DNA of 64,000 nucleotides, taken from contig NZ_JAPCKK010000016.1 of NCBI RefSeq assembly GCF_030705605.1, forward strand, positions 248,001-312,000, in the 5' to 3' direction. Position 1 is the stretch's first letter. Each line of letters begins with the position of its first letter. Shown in pieces: positions 24,398-33,571 of this stretch. A program made the position numbers and the translations under genes. The stretch comes from Paenibacillus zeirhizosphaerae (GTDB lineage Bacteria > Bacillota > Bacilli > Paenibacillales > Paenibacillaceae). The notes below the pieces were generated by a model. It saw only the letters and a program-made list of their open reading frames with translations. It made no database searches and was not told the origin of the DNA.

Positions 24398-25375
24398 TTA
24401 CCAGGCATAGGCTTCCGGCGCCGGTTTGCCGGGACCGGGAAATATCTCGTCAAGCTGCTTGAGTACATCCTCATTCAGCTTCACTTCAGGAACTCGGAGA
24501 GAGTCCTCCAGTTGGTCTAAAGTCCGCGGTCCGATGATCGGCGCAGTTACGGCTGAATGGGACAGCACCCATGCCAGCGCGACAACATCTTCCTTCTCCC
24601 CGATCTCACTGCATAGGGCCGCGAACTGCTCCAAACGACTCCGATTCTCCTCAATCCGCTCCTGCGAGCGAGCGCTGCGTGCGCCTGTACCGGAAAGCGC
24701 ATTGCGCCCGAGCAGCCCGCCTGCCAGCGGACTCCAGGGAATGACGCCCAGCCCGAGCGCTTCCGCCGCTGGTAGCACCTCCAGTTCAGCGGTTCGCTGC
24801 ATGAGATTATATAAATGCTGTTCGGAGACCAATCCCAGAAAATGACGCGCTTTGGCCTCTGCTTGGGCCACGGCGATATGCCAGCCGGCAAAGTTGCTGG
24901 AGCCGATATACCCCACCTGTCCCCGCTGTACTGCGTTTTCGAACATGCCCCACAGCTCATCCCACGATACGTTACGGTCCACATGATGCATCTGGTACAG
25001 CTCGATATGATCGGTCTGCAGACGCTTCAGCGAGCTTTCCAGATGACGGCGGATTTTATAGGCGGATAATCCTCGGTCGCCATTGGGGCCGTCCGCCTCT
25101 TCATTCATATCACCGTACACCTTGGTAGCAAGCACGACCTTCTCACGCCTACCGCCACCCTGCTTGAACCAGCGGCCGATAATTTCCTCTGTCCAGCCCC
25201 TGTTCGACTGACCACCGTACACGTTCGCAGTATCAAAGAAGTTGATGCCTGCATCCAGCGCTGCGTCCATAATTTTGAACGCTTCCTTCTCCTCTGTCTC
25301 AGGCCCGAAATTCATCGTTCCCAGACACAGCTGGCTGACCTTCAATCCCGACTTGCCCAAGTAAGAATGCTGCAT
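24398..25375 (-). CDS. Aldo/keto reductase
   Basis: 325 residues with a TIM barrel. The catalytic tetrad is visible: D48, Y53 (DTANVYGG), K85 (ATKVYGD) and H130/H131 (QMHHVD). The NADPH site segment IIGPRTLDQLEDSL lies near the end. It resembles the YghZ/PdxI-like class that reduces aldehydes. ATG 25375 follows GGGAGG. A MerR-type regulator gene lies upstream in the same direction, with a palindrome between them, so stress-responsive control is likely. Substrate unknown. Confidence 0.9.
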   Translation of the reverse strand: MQHSYLGKSGLKVSQLCLGTMNFGPETEEKEAFKIMDAALDAGINFFDTANVYGGQSNRGWTEEIIGRWFKQGGGRREKVVLATKVYGDMNEEADGPNGDRGLSAYKIRRHLESSLKRLQTDHIELYQMHHVDRNVSWDELWGMFENAVQRGQVGYIGSSNFAGWHIAVAQAEAKARHFLGLVSEQHLYNLMQRTAELEVLPAAEALGLGVIPWSPLAGGLLGRNALSGTGARSARSQERIEENRSRLEQFAALCSEIGEKEDVVALAWVLSHSAVTAPIIGPRTLDQLEDSLRVPEVKLNEDVLKQLDEIFPGPGKPAPEAYAW

Positions 25376-25425
25376 ATCCAGCCTCCCGCCCTTTCATAAG
25401 AAATAGGATTTGGCAAAAATGCGAA

Positions 25426-25443
25426 AACTGAAGCGCTCCAGTT
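25426..25443. promoter_or_regulatory. Palindrome upstream of the aldo/keto reductase
   Basis: AACTGAAGCGCTCCAGTT is a palindrome at 16 of 18 positions. It lies 50 bases before the reductase start and about 33 bases past a TTGACA on the minus strand (25481-25476). It may be a site for the neighbouring MerR protein, but it does not lie in a long -35/-10 spacer as MerR sites usually do. Confidence 0.35.
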
Positions 25444-25539
25444 GAGGCTTGTGTTATTCCATGAGGTGAGAACGCTGTCAACCATTATTTTACCTGTTTT
25501 TTCTTGTCTTTGAAACTCCTTTTGCTGCTGAAGAATTGC

Positions 25540-25929
25540 TTATGATTCGGAAACTCCGCCAGTGGTGGTTGTCAGTAACCGACGGGCTCTCATTTGTTCG
25601 ATGCGTTGGTCCAACCGCTGCTGTACGGCAGTGAGGGATTGAATTTGCTGGGCGATTTCTTCATAAGCCCCAAGCATTTCTTCACAGACCCCGTCATCGT
25701 CGGAATAAGCATCATAAGTATCATGGCATTTCAAAATTTCAAGAATTTCCTTTGTTGACATCCCAAGCTCCAAATAAATCTGGATTGTCTTGATGCGCTT
25801 GACATCGGCCTCGTCGAATTCCCGATAGTCGTTGTCAAGCCGTTTTGCAGCAAGCAGCTTTTTCTGTTCATAATACCGGATCGAGCGGGCGCTTACCCCC
25901 GTCACTTTGGAAAGCTGGCTTATTTTCAA
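25540..25929 (-). CDS. MerR-family transcriptional regulator
   Basis: 129 residues. The N-terminal winged helix (KISQLSKVTGVSARSIRYYEQKKLL) and the long dimerisation helix (LGAYEEIAQQIQSLTAVQQRL) are typical of MerR. There are no conserved cysteine metal ligands apart from single cysteines in CHDTYD and VCEEM, so it is more like the general stress/drug MerR type than a metal sensor. It lies upstream of the aldo/keto reductase on the same strand and probably controls it. Confidence 0.88.
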   Translation of the reverse strand: MKISQLSKVTGVSARSIRYYEQKKLLAAKRLDNDYREFDEADVKRIKTIQIYLELGMSTKEILEILKCHDTYDAYSDDDGVCEEMLGAYEEIAQQIQSLTAVQQRLDQRIEQMRARRLLTTTTGGVSES

Positions 25930-26053
25930 GGGAAGAGTCTCCTTTCAGCGAATTGTTCTTTTCCTGTTTTTTCAAAACCATCATATCACACGTTTTCACC
26001 TTAATTTCAAACCGCCTTGTCTTGTTCACAAAAAATAATCTCATCATAGAGAA

Positions 26054-28729
26054 TTACGGAATAAGCCCCGTCTTTTTCGCCTTTTCGGCCATCCGTTTCG
26101 TGTATTTGCCAAGCGGCTTTTTCAGGATCAGGCCAACGGCAAAACAGATGGCGAGGAACAGGATCAGCATCAGCACATCCTTAATGGCCGTGCGCGGCAG
26201 AATGCCCCCAACCGTTTCACGCAGCAGACTGACGGCATACGTAAACGGCACGATTGGATTCAGCATCTGGAAAAAGGCCGTGCTGGTGCTGACCGGGAAC
26301 GTTCCTCCTGAGCTCGAAAACTGCAGCACCAGGAAAATAACCGCCAGCCCTTTGCCGATGTTGCCAAACACCGAGACTAAGGTATAGGTAATGGCAACAA
26401 AAACAAGGCTGATTAACACCGACGACAATACGAACAGCGCTTTGGCATGTACGTAGGTTCCCAGCAAAAACAAATCTCCCAGCGATACACTTAACGCCTG
26501 AAAAATGCCGATGGTCGCAAAGGTCAGATAACGCCCAAAGTATACCTGATAGCTTTTGTAGATCCCTTGCGTATCTTCGACATCAACCTTGAACAGGGAA
26601 ACAAGCAGCATGGCGCCGACCCAGATGGACAATGTAGTATAAAACGGCGACATCGCCGAGCCATAGTTCGGTATCGGATACAGCCGTTGCTCCTTCAGCT
26701 CCACCGGGCTGCCGAGGAAATCGCTCTCCTTCTGCACGTCTCCTTTCAGCAGCGAGATGAATTGGCCGAGATCGTTCTGCGCTCTGTACTGCCGGATTGC
26801 AGCCGCTGCGCGGCTGATAGAGCTCTCAGCGCCGGGAAGATCCTCACGCACAAAACCCGCCACCTGATGGATCGCGTCCTCCACCTCGGGAAACTTATTT
26901 TCTATCAAATCTGCAAGCCGTTCAAACTGCGCCTCCGCCTGCGGCAGATCGTTGCGCACGAAATCGGCAGCCTTATGGATTTTCTGCTTCACACCAGGCA
27001 GATCTTTATTCACAAAATCGGCCGCCTGATTCACGGCTAAAGTGAACTTGTCCATGTTGCCCTGGATGGTGGCGGCCGCTTCATGAAGCCTGTTCCGTAC
27101 GGCAGGCAGGTCCTTCTGCAGCAGGGTCAGTTCCTTCTGTCCGAATTCGGCGGCCTGCTGCGCATCAGCGAGAATGGTGCCGATATTCGGCAGTTGCTCC
27201 TCTGCCGTCTTCAGCACATTGGCGGCATTCACAGCGCTGGTCCGCAACTGCTGTAATGCATCCTGGACAGCCGGAACGATTTCCGTATCATAGCGGGATA
27301 AAATATCCCCGGTCGCATCATCGATCTCTCCGGCCAGCTTGTCGGCGTTATCCAGCAGATCAGATGCCGGTTTTTTCCCCTGTTGCAAAGCTTGGCCTAT
27401 GCTCGTCATGACAGTGGACAGGCGTCCGAAACGATCCTGCACCTGATCTATACGCGAAATGGCCGTGTTCAACGCCTGATTCGGCAGATAGGAGTTCAGC
27501 TCGGCCAGCAGCCCGGATATTCGCCCCAGTACCGCCGCTGCCGTATCGATGCGTCCGCTCACCCGGCTCAGCAGAGCGGCGGCGGCATCCGGATCAAAAT
27601 CCGTGCCTCTGATGATGTCCGTAAGCTGGCTGACTTCACCGGCAATTTGCTGCACAAGGATCAGATCCTCTTTAATAATCGGTGCCAGCGAGTCAAACGC
27701 CCCCCGATGGTCTGTCAGAAAGTCTGATAAGCTGTCCGCAAACTGACCACCGCTTGCCGCCACCTGCTCCAGCTTTGGCAATGCTTCCTGTGCGGCCGCG
27801 ATAACGTCAAGCGCCGTTTGCAGATCCTTCAGCGCCGTGCTCAGCGTATCCTCCACTTTGCCGAAATTTTGGTCCAGCTCTACAATCCGGTTTGCGGCGG
27901 TTTGAATCTCGGGCAGCCGCTGCTGGACCAGCAGCACACCCTTGGCTGCTTCATCAAGCAGCGGCAGATTTTCCTCAATCTTCAGTACAAGCTGTCCTGC
28001 TTCGTTAATTTCGGGAATACGGTTCCGCAGGGCCAATATTTTCTGCCCCTGCTGTTTGATCGCAGGCAGCTTCGCCTCCAGCTCCAACGCCTGATTGCCA
28101 AGCATCTCGATATCCGGCAGCCTGTCGTTCAGCTCCAGCACCTGGTTTTCGATATTTCTAATGGTCGGCAGTTCCTCTTCAAGCTTGATGTCGGCCGCCT
28201 TGAGCTTGCTCAATACGGCCTCGCTTGCCGATTCGATAAAATTGCTGCTGATTTGATTGGTCAGCGAGGTTGCGCCGGAGGATGTAATTTTCGTTGCGAC
28301 CGCATTCAGTTTCTCATTGACCGAATACAAAATTTGTGGTTTCTGCGGATTTACAGTCAATATGCTGGCAATCTTGCTGGAAAAATCCTGCGGAATCAGC
28401 AGGCTGGCATAATAATCCCCCTCCTCTATCCCTCTTCTGGCTTCCTCACGATCAACAAATGTCCAGCCGAGCTTCGTATTGCTTTTCAAGCTGTTGATCA
28501 CTTCATCTCCGATATTGATCTTCGTGCCGTTAACCTCCGCCCCCAGATCCTCGCTTGTAACGGCCACCTTGATCCCGGAGGTATTCGCATACGGGTCCCA
28601 CATCGCCTTCAGATTCACCCATGCATACACAGAAGGCAAGAAAATAATGGCGATAACCAGCAGCACACCTGTGGACACCTTGAATACATTTTTCCAGTCA
28701 TTTATGTAAATGCGCCAAATATTTCTCAT
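26054..28729 (-). CDS. YhgE/Pip-family membrane protein with helical repeats
   Basis: 891 residues. An N-terminal membrane helix (~17-36) is followed by a large outer region and five or six C-terminal membrane helices (~695-885) with an ABC-2-like pattern, as in YhgE/Pip proteins related to phage-receptor Pip and type VII secretion EsaA. The outer region holds six 17-residue repeats (each begins LPxI or similar) and later four 18-residue repeats (AADFV...DLP...). ATG 28729 follows AGAGGGTG. A GTG at 28738 overlaps the ribosome site and is less likely. No type VII secretion core genes are adjacent. Confidence 0.85.
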   Translation of the reverse strand: MRNIWRIYINDWKNVFKVSTGVLLVIAIIFLPSVYAWVNLKAMWDPYANTSGIKVAVTSEDLGAEVNGTKINIGDEVINSLKSNTKLGWTFVDREEARRGIEEGDYYASLLIPQDFSSKIASILTVNPQKPQILYSVNEKLNAVATKITSSGATSLTNQISSNFIESASEAVLSKLKAADIKLEEELPTIRNIENQVLELNDRLPDIEMLGNQALELEAKLPAIKQQGQKILALRNRIPEINEAGQLVLKIEENLPLLDEAAKGVLLVQQRLPEIQTAANRIVELDQNFGKVEDTLSTALKDLQTALDVIAAAQEALPKLEQVAASGGQFADSLSDFLTDHRGAFDSLAPIIKEDLILVQQIAGEVSQLTDIIRGTDFDPDAAAALLSRVSGRIDTAAAVLGRISGLLAELNSYLPNQALNTAISRIDQVQDRFGRLSTVMTSIGQALQQGKKPASDLLDNADKLAGEIDDATGDILSRYDTEIVPAVQDALQQLRTSAVNAANVLKTAEEQLPNIGTILADAQQAAEFGQKELTLLQKDLPAVRNRLHEAAATIQGNMDKFTLAVNQAADFVNKDLPGVKQKIHKAADFVRNDLPQAEAQFERLADLIENKFPEVEDAIHQVAGFVREDLPGAESSISRAAAAIRQYRAQNDLGQFISLLKGDVQKESDFLGSPVELKEQRLYPIPNYGSAMSPFYTTLSIWVGAMLLVSLFKVDVEDTQGIYKSYQVYFGRYLTFATIGIFQALSVSLGDLFLLGTYVHAKALFVLSSVLISLVFVAITYTLVSVFGNIGKGLAVIFLVLQFSSSGGTFPVSTSTAFFQMLNPIVPFTYAVSLLRETVGGILPRTAIKDVLMLILFLAICFAVGLILKKPLGKYTKRMAEKAKKTGLIP

Positions 28730-28880
28730 GCAAAGCACCCTCTTTAGATGTATTTACGCAGCAAATGCACCTGGCAAGCTACTCCGTTCCTTTCTTAACC
28801 ATATTATCTTAACCCATTCGCACCCTGACCATATCGGAAGTTTACCGTAAATGCTTGAATATACAGCTACTCAAAACGGC

Positions 28881-28927
28881 AAAGCCCGTTAAATCCTTGA
28901 TTTTCTCAAGGAATCTAACGGGCTTTT
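28881..28927. terminator. Terminator between the FAD oxidoreductase and YhgE genes
   Basis: AAAGCCCGTTA / TAACGGGCTTT arms with an inner CCTTGA/TCAAGG stem form a long hairpin 48 bases past the oxidoreductase stop. The T-run is stronger in the rightward direction. Confidence 0.65.
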
Positions 28928-28974
28928 TCTGTTTCATTGCTTATTTTGCAGAACCCCTGGTTGCCGATACCACA

Positions 28975-30477
28975 TCAATGGTTCAACACAATATCGTAAT
29001 CTTTCTGCAGGTAAGCATGAATTCGTTTAAAATCATCTGGGGTCAGTTCCTGCAGCCGCTTGTCCTGCTCCCGCCCCAGTATAATTCCGAGCGTCTGTGC
29101 AGCAAGGGCCGTATTGGGCATGATTCGGGCGCTGCCGTAAGCCTTGATGGAGGCACCGACGTTTTTACCGACAACAAGCACGTTGTCATAACCCTTAAGC
29201 TCGAAGGAACGAAGCGGCATGCCGTAACGGTCGGTCTTGCCAAAGCCGATTCCCTTCGGTATCTTTTGGGTGCCTTGCAGATCGATCGAATAACCGCCGA
29301 TACTTACATTATCCCAGAACATGCGGCTATTTTTGACGTCATCGTACTGCAGCACATATTCCGTCTCATACCGGTTATAATCACGGATGTACAAGTACTC
29401 TGGAAAACCGTTAAGCTCCGCCTTCGCAAAGCCCGGAATGTTCTCACGGAGAAACTCGAGCACAAATGGCGCTTCCTCCCTCCCCTTGCGTACAGCCTCC
29501 TGAACCGACGCGGGGTCGGCGGGGTCCACTCCGTAGATCAGCAGCGCGTTCATAATGACTTCCCCGTGCTTCTGATCCACAGTATTCATGCCCCTAAGCA
29601 CCAGTTGTGGATCCTGCGGCTTGTATTGGCTCATAATATTGCTGAAGCCTGTGGCAATGTTCCAGTCTACATATGTATTAGGACCGTATTTCTCCTGCAC
29701 ATTCGTTAGCGGATAATCCTCCAGTACAGCCTGATGCAAAGCTCCCCAGTTAACCTTCTTGAATCTGAGCATGAGTGTGGCCGCCATATAATCAGGCTCC
29801 TCGTGATCTCCGTTGTACAGACTCTCCATTCCGGGGATACGCGTTGCCCCCAGCTTGCCGGTCAGTGCCGCGAAATCGGTATTCTCCACCCAGTAATTAG
29901 CCTGAACCTTATGTATCGTTGCGTCCGGCATTTTATAAGTCAGCATGGTTAAGGTTTTGCCCTGCTCCAAAGCGTTCGATTCCACAGATTGAATCTCAAT
30001 CCCGCTTTGCATAGGAATTCCCTGCACCATCTTGTTGTAATACTCGTCGAATTCAGCCGCCGTGCGAATCGTTCCCCTCTTGTAACCGTCAAATAAGGGC
30101 TTGATATCACCTTGTACCAGGCTCTGTTTGTTCTTGTCATTTGGCTCGTCCAGAAACTGCATCTGCGCCAGCGTAAGCTCGCCGCCCGGCTTGCTGCGGG
30201 GGTCAAGAATCAGCACACGCAGTCCATGGTTACGCGCTTCTCTGGCGAGCAGCACCCCCTGGATCTCGCTGCCGATGACTACAACATCATACTTGTCGCA
30301 TCCCTCATCACATGGCTCAAGAGGACTTGCATGACTTTCATTTGCCAACGGTTCAGGAGGACTGACGCTGACTTCATTTACCGTCTTCTCTGTTGGGGAT
30401 GGGACCACCCATAATGTGAGCAGTATGGCAGCAATTACTGCACAAATGCCACCCACGGCATATTTCCATCTTTTCAT
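28975..30477 (-). CDS. Membrane-anchored FAD-dependent oxidoreductase
   Basis: About 500 residues. One N-terminal membrane anchor (residues ~6-27) precedes a short Pro-rich linker. A Rossmann FAD-binding domain follows (DVVVIGSEIQGVLLAREA; the second glycine position of GxGxxG is Glu) with LRVLILD at the end of the second strand. The C-terminus (DNVLVVGKNVGASIKAYGSARI) is the second FAD motif of the PF12831-type oxidoreductases. ATG 30477 gives a clean anchor with GGAAAG upstream. The longer start at 30531 adds residues without a good site. Substrate unknown. It probably acts outside the membrane. Confidence 0.78.
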   Translation of the reverse strand: MKRWKYAVGGICAVIAAILLTLWVVPSPTEKTVNEVSVSPPEPLANESHASPLEPCDEGCDKYDVVVIGSEIQGVLLAREARNHGLRVLILDPRSKPGGELTLAQMQFLDEPNDKNKQSLVQGDIKPLFDGYKRGTIRTAAEFDEYYNKMVQGIPMQSGIEIQSVESNALEQGKTLTMLTYKMPDATIHKVQANYWVENTDFAALTGKLGATRIPGMESLYNGDHEEPDYMAATLMLRFKKVNWGALHQAVLEDYPLTNVQEKYGPNTYVDWNIATGFSNIMSQYKPQDPQLVLRGMNTVDQKHGEVIMNALLIYGVDPADPASVQEAVRKGREEAPFVLEFLRENIPGFAKAELNGFPEYLYIRDYNRYETEYVLQYDDVKNSRMFWDNVSIGGYSIDLQGTQKIPKGIGFGKTDRYGMPLRSFELKGYDNVLVVGKNVGASIKAYGSARIMPNTALAAQTLGIILGREQDKRLQELTPDDFKRIHAYLQKDYDIVLNH

Positions 30478-30698
30478 GGTTCTTTCCGACTTCCCTTCAA
30501 ATGCAGTTCGAGCAATCGATATTTTTTGCAATCTCCCAACTTCCGCATGGTAGCACAGACCTATATGTTTTTCAACAGTACTGACTTCACGCTAAACCGG
30601 TAAAACTATTCTTGATGATGTATAACAGATGAAGCCAACAGCTATCTATGCTACACTGAGGGAACGAGATAAGATGTGAAAGGACGGAACCTATAACC

Positions 30699-31559
30699 AT
30701 GACCTATGCTTTCAGGATTGAACCTGCGTATTACATAAGCTTCGAGAATGAAGACGAACTGCTTGACAAATGCAAGACATGGGGCCTGCTTTCAGACAAA
30801 GCCACCAAGCTTAAAACCTTCTATTATAAGGGCAACGGCCTGAACATTCCTTGTGAGCTGCTTGGATATGTCGATGATCTGACGGCGGTTATCCAACTGG
30901 ATAACGGACAGAAACATTGCATCCATCCCTCATATCTGAAAGAAATGCAGGCCTCCGCCTACAACATCAAAACCACGAGAAGTGAGCAGACTGGAGACGA
31001 CGAATCATCTGTTGCCGGGAAATCCAATACTGACAAGTCCGAAGCTGTTGAAGCTCAGAGACTGGAAAGATGGTCAGCAGATGCCTCCGATTCTGGCATC
31101 ATTGATGCGGATATCCCTGCGGAGATGCCCAAGAGAGAGCCGGACGACAGCCCGCTCAAGAGCGATCCGGAGGGACTGGTCGATGAAAACGATGCACCTG
31201 AAGACAAGGTCAACCGTAACGGATCGGCGAAGTCCAAAAGTGCCAAGGATAAGACACCCAAGCTTGATCTGCCCGAGGACAAGGTCCTCATGATGGCTGT
31301 TGTCAAGGAATTCACCACCATTCCCAACCATTTCTCGGATAATGATGATGAGGTCATCATTTATGAGCATGTGAAGATCCTTGAGCCTGAGATGATGGAG
31401 ATCGGTGCAGCCTGGTCAAGCAACAGCGCCACGATGAAGAAGCATGAGCTGGCTGAAGGAGACGTCCTCACCTTTGATGCCAAAATCATCAAGAAGAAGC
31501 TTGTCAAACACCCGGTTCCATACAAAATCAATAGTCCTTCCAAAATTAAGAAGGAATAG
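30699..31559 (+). CDS. Hypothetical protein with acidic disordered linker
   Basis: 286 residues. An N-terminal ~90-residue globular domain (AFRIEPAYYISFENEDELL) is followed by a charged, low-complexity linker (~95-195, rich in Asp/Glu/Lys/Ser) and a C-terminal beta domain (VLMMAVVKEFTTIPNHF, then LAEGDVLTFDAKIIKKKL) that resembles an OB-fold. I do not recognise the family. A two-domain nucleic-acid-related protein would fit, but this is only suggested by the shape. It overlaps the convergent VOC gene by 14 bases at the 3' end. Confidence 0.65.
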   Translation: MTYAFRIEPAYYISFENEDELLDKCKTWGLLSDKATKLKTFYYKGNGLNIPCELLGYVDDLTAVIQLDNGQKHCIHPSYLKEMQASAYNIKTTRSEQTGDDESSVAGKSNTDKSEAVEAQRLERWSADASDSGIIDADIPAEMPKREPDDSPLKSDPEGLVDENDAPEDKVNRNGSAKSKSAKDKTPKLDLPEDKVLMMAVVKEFTTIPNHFSDNDDEVIIYEHVKILEPEMMEIGAAWSSNSATMKKHELAEGDVLTFDAKIIKKKLVKHPVPYKINSPSKIKKE

Positions 31560-32010
31560 CCTTATTACCGAGTTGTTCCGCCAAACCGATTAGAAGTCCT
31601 TCTTTTCCACGAATGTAGCAGAGCCGATACGAATCCTCGTACTGAACCACTTCGCCAACGAGCTGAGCACCATGCTTAGTGAGTCTGGACACCATTTCGT
31701 CAATGTCTTCAACGGTGAACATGACGCGTAGATAACCGAGGGCATTTACGGGAGCAGTTCGGTGATCTGATATAGTAGGTGGGGTAAGAAATCGCGAAAG
31801 TTCAAGTCGGCTGTGGCCATCTGGGGTAACCATCATAGCAATCTCTACACACTGTGAACCCAGCCCGGTTACGCGACCAGCCCATTCGCCTTCGACAGTA
31901 GCTCGTCCTTCGAGCTTCAAGCCAATCTCCTCGAAGAAAGAGATTGCGTCATCAAGGGATTCTACAACGATGCCAACATTGTCCATTCTTAGTAATTTGT
32001 TTTCTGCCAT
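31546..32010 (-). CDS. VOC-family (glyoxalase-like) protein
   Basis: 154 residues. Two beta-alpha-beta-beta-beta modules are visible (MDNVGIVVESLDDAISFFEEIGLKLEG and LGYLRVMFTVEDIDEMVSRLTKHG), as in glyoxalase/bleomycin-resistance/dioxygenase proteins. A Glu near the C-terminal module (QYEDSYRLCYIRGKEG) could bind metal. The family covers isomerases, resistance proteins and dioxygenases, and the sequence does not decide which. ATG 32010 follows AAGGAG. Confidence 0.85.
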   Translation of the reverse strand: MAENKLLRMDNVGIVVESLDDAISFFEEIGLKLEGRATVEGEWAGRVTGLGSQCVEIAMMVTPDGHSRLELSRFLTPPTISDHRTAPVNALGYLRVMFTVEDIDEMVSRLTKHGAQLVGEVVQYEDSYRLCYIRGKEGLLIGLAEQLGNKAIPS

Positions 32011-32590
32011 AGTTTTATCTCCTTATGCGTACAAATTTATTACCTGATCATCTTCGTGTTTATTCTATCAAAAACTACTAATTCCTTCCACATGATTAAC
32101 ATCTTGCCACAGTTCATAATAACAAAGATAAGTCACAATATAGTAAAATGTAAAAACAAGGAATGTGAACTCGCTGCCCGGGGGCTTTGCACGATTATCC
32201 CGTTTGATCAGGTACAGAAAAACAGAAACCCGGGAACCGAAATATACTTTAGGCACGCTAAAGAAAATAACGGATCCAATGAGGCACGAAATGCCTGTTG
32301 TTACGTTGTTCAGGACAATTGAATGGGTCTATTATTTTTTTGATCGTGCCTTATGGAGAAGCAGACCGGTTCGAGATCATGAGACGATCTTAGGAGAAAG
32401 CAGAGCGTTTAGGTGATGTGAAACCGGACCGAAAGAGAAGGCGGGAGAAAAGCAAGGCACCGAAAAAATAAAAAGACCCTGGTCCTCGTTGCCGCTTGAA
32501 CCCGAATGCTTCCGATGTCCTCGTTCATGCTGACCCACACCGGTCAAGCCACGCACCTCATGCTCACCTCTCCTCGTTCAAGCACTGCGA

Positions 32591-33493
32591 TCAGGCAGCA
32601 GCCGCAAGAGGCTGCACCGGTTGGCGCGCGATCAGCCGACAGTAGGTAATCGCCGGAATCGCCACACCGATGTACAGCAACTTCTGCTGCATCGTTCCTT
32701 CCGCTCCGGACAGGTGCAGTCGGCGGCGTCCAGTGTACTCGTTGAGGTACGCCTGCAGATGCTTTGGTCCCAAGGCTACATACGTACTCTTCAGCGATTT
32801 CCACGCCTCTCTCACCACTTTCCGCAAAGGTGCATACAGCCGATAGGCTTGAGGGAACAACTGTACCGCCGATGCACGGACATCTACCTGTTCGTTGATG
32901 AACGCAGCGAGTTCGTGACGATTCGCTCTTTGCCCATCTCCCTTCTTCTGCGGGACCAGGCGGATTTTGACCTGCTCCAGCTCGCCCGACTCGGTGACCA
33001 TGCACCCGGCTACGACCGCCGAAGCATATGGATGAGGAAAGTGTGGGCGGGACGGATTACGCCCATACTGGTCGCTGTTCACCTTCACGTCTCCACAGAG
33101 CAGCTCCCGGGCATCGAACTCACCGATGGCATGGCGGATTTTTTGCAGCATCAACCAGGCGGTTTTGTAGGTGACCTGGATCACCTGGCTCAGCCGCATC
33201 GCCGAGATGCCGTCGGGGAGCAGGAACAATTCCAGCGCCTGGAACCACTTGGTCAGAGGGAGATGGGTTCGTTCAAAAATCGTGCCGACCAAAGCCGACG
33301 TTTGATGCGCGCACTTTGCGCACTCGAACAAAGGGACACGTCGGGAAGTCAGACGACTGCAGCAGGTGTGAGCGCAACGCGGGCAGACAAAGCCGTTCGG
33401 CCACTTCATCGCGATCAATGCCTCCATGCAGGCCTGCTCGTTGTGATAACGACTGCTAAAGGATTGAAGTTCCGTTTCCGCTTGGACTTCCAT
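32591..33493 (-). CDS. IS1595-type (ISXO2-like) transposase
   Basis: 300 residues. An N-terminal zinc ribbon (CPRC... and CAKC) is followed by WFQALELFLLPDGISAMRLSQVIQVTYKTAWLMLQKIRHAI, the segment typical of IS1595/ISXO2 transposases, and a DDE-type core starting at LLCGDVKVNSD. ATG 33493 follows GGGGGCGAG. Longer upstream readings start inside the promoter. The C-terminus is Ala-rich and ends in frame, so the gene appears intact. Its promoter carries two LexA-like boxes. Confidence 0.82.
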   Translation of the reverse strand: MEVQAETELQSFSSRYHNEQACMEALIAMKWPNGFVCPRCAHTCCSRLTSRRVPLFECAKCAHQTSALVGTIFERTHLPLTKWFQALELFLLPDGISAMRLSQVIQVTYKTAWLMLQKIRHAIGEFDARELLCGDVKVNSDQYGRNPSRPHFPHPYASAVVAGCMVTESGELEQVKIRLVPQKKGDGQRANRHELAAFINEQVDVRASAVQLFPQAYRLYAPLRKVVREAWKSLKSTYVALGPKHLQAYLNEYTGRRRLHLSGAEGTMQQKLLYIGVAIPAITYCRLIARQPVQPLAAAA

Positions 33494-33521
33494 GTCTGCT
33501 CGCCCCCAAATCCATAATCTA

Positions 33522-33535
33522 CGAACATAAGTTCT
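33522..33535. promoter_or_regulatory. LexA/DinR-like box 1 (at transcription start)
   Basis: CGAACATAAGTTCT contains an exact GAAC-N4-GTTC. It covers the expected +1 region (about 33536) of the transposase promoter. Confidence 0.6.
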
Positions 33536-33542
33536 TTTTCTC

Positions 33543-33571
33543 ATTATACCAAACGTATGTTCTTGTTTCAA
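33543..33571 (-). promoter_or_regulatory. Sigma-A promoter of the transposase
   Basis: On the minus strand TTGAAA (33571-33566), a 17-base spacer and TATAAT (33548-33543) form a near-consensus promoter about 50 bases before the transposase start. Confidence 0.75.
33550..33563. promoter_or_regulatory. LexA/DinR-like box 2 (inside promoter spacer)
   Basis: CAAACGTATGTTCT (AGAACATACGTTTG on the minus strand) has one mismatch to GAAC-N4-GTTC. It occupies the spacer between the -35 and -10 elements. Its centre is 28 bases from that of box 1. Confidence 0.55.

Noticed and set aside
25426..25481. MerR-type promoter with a 19-base spacer before the aldo/keto reductase
   Set aside because: The palindrome lies downstream of the candidate -10 (TAACAC) rather than in the spacer, and the -10 is poor. 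It was kept only as a palindrome of unknown use.
26054..28729. Type VII secretion locus around the YhgE/Pip gene and the WXG toxin
   Set aside because: No FtsK-like EssC, EsxA or other core gene lies near either gene in this window, so the link is not supported.
27818..28747. 309-codon rightward open frame opposite the YhgE/Pip gene
   Set aside because: It exists because the 17-residue helical repeats on the other strand avoid stop codons in the complement.
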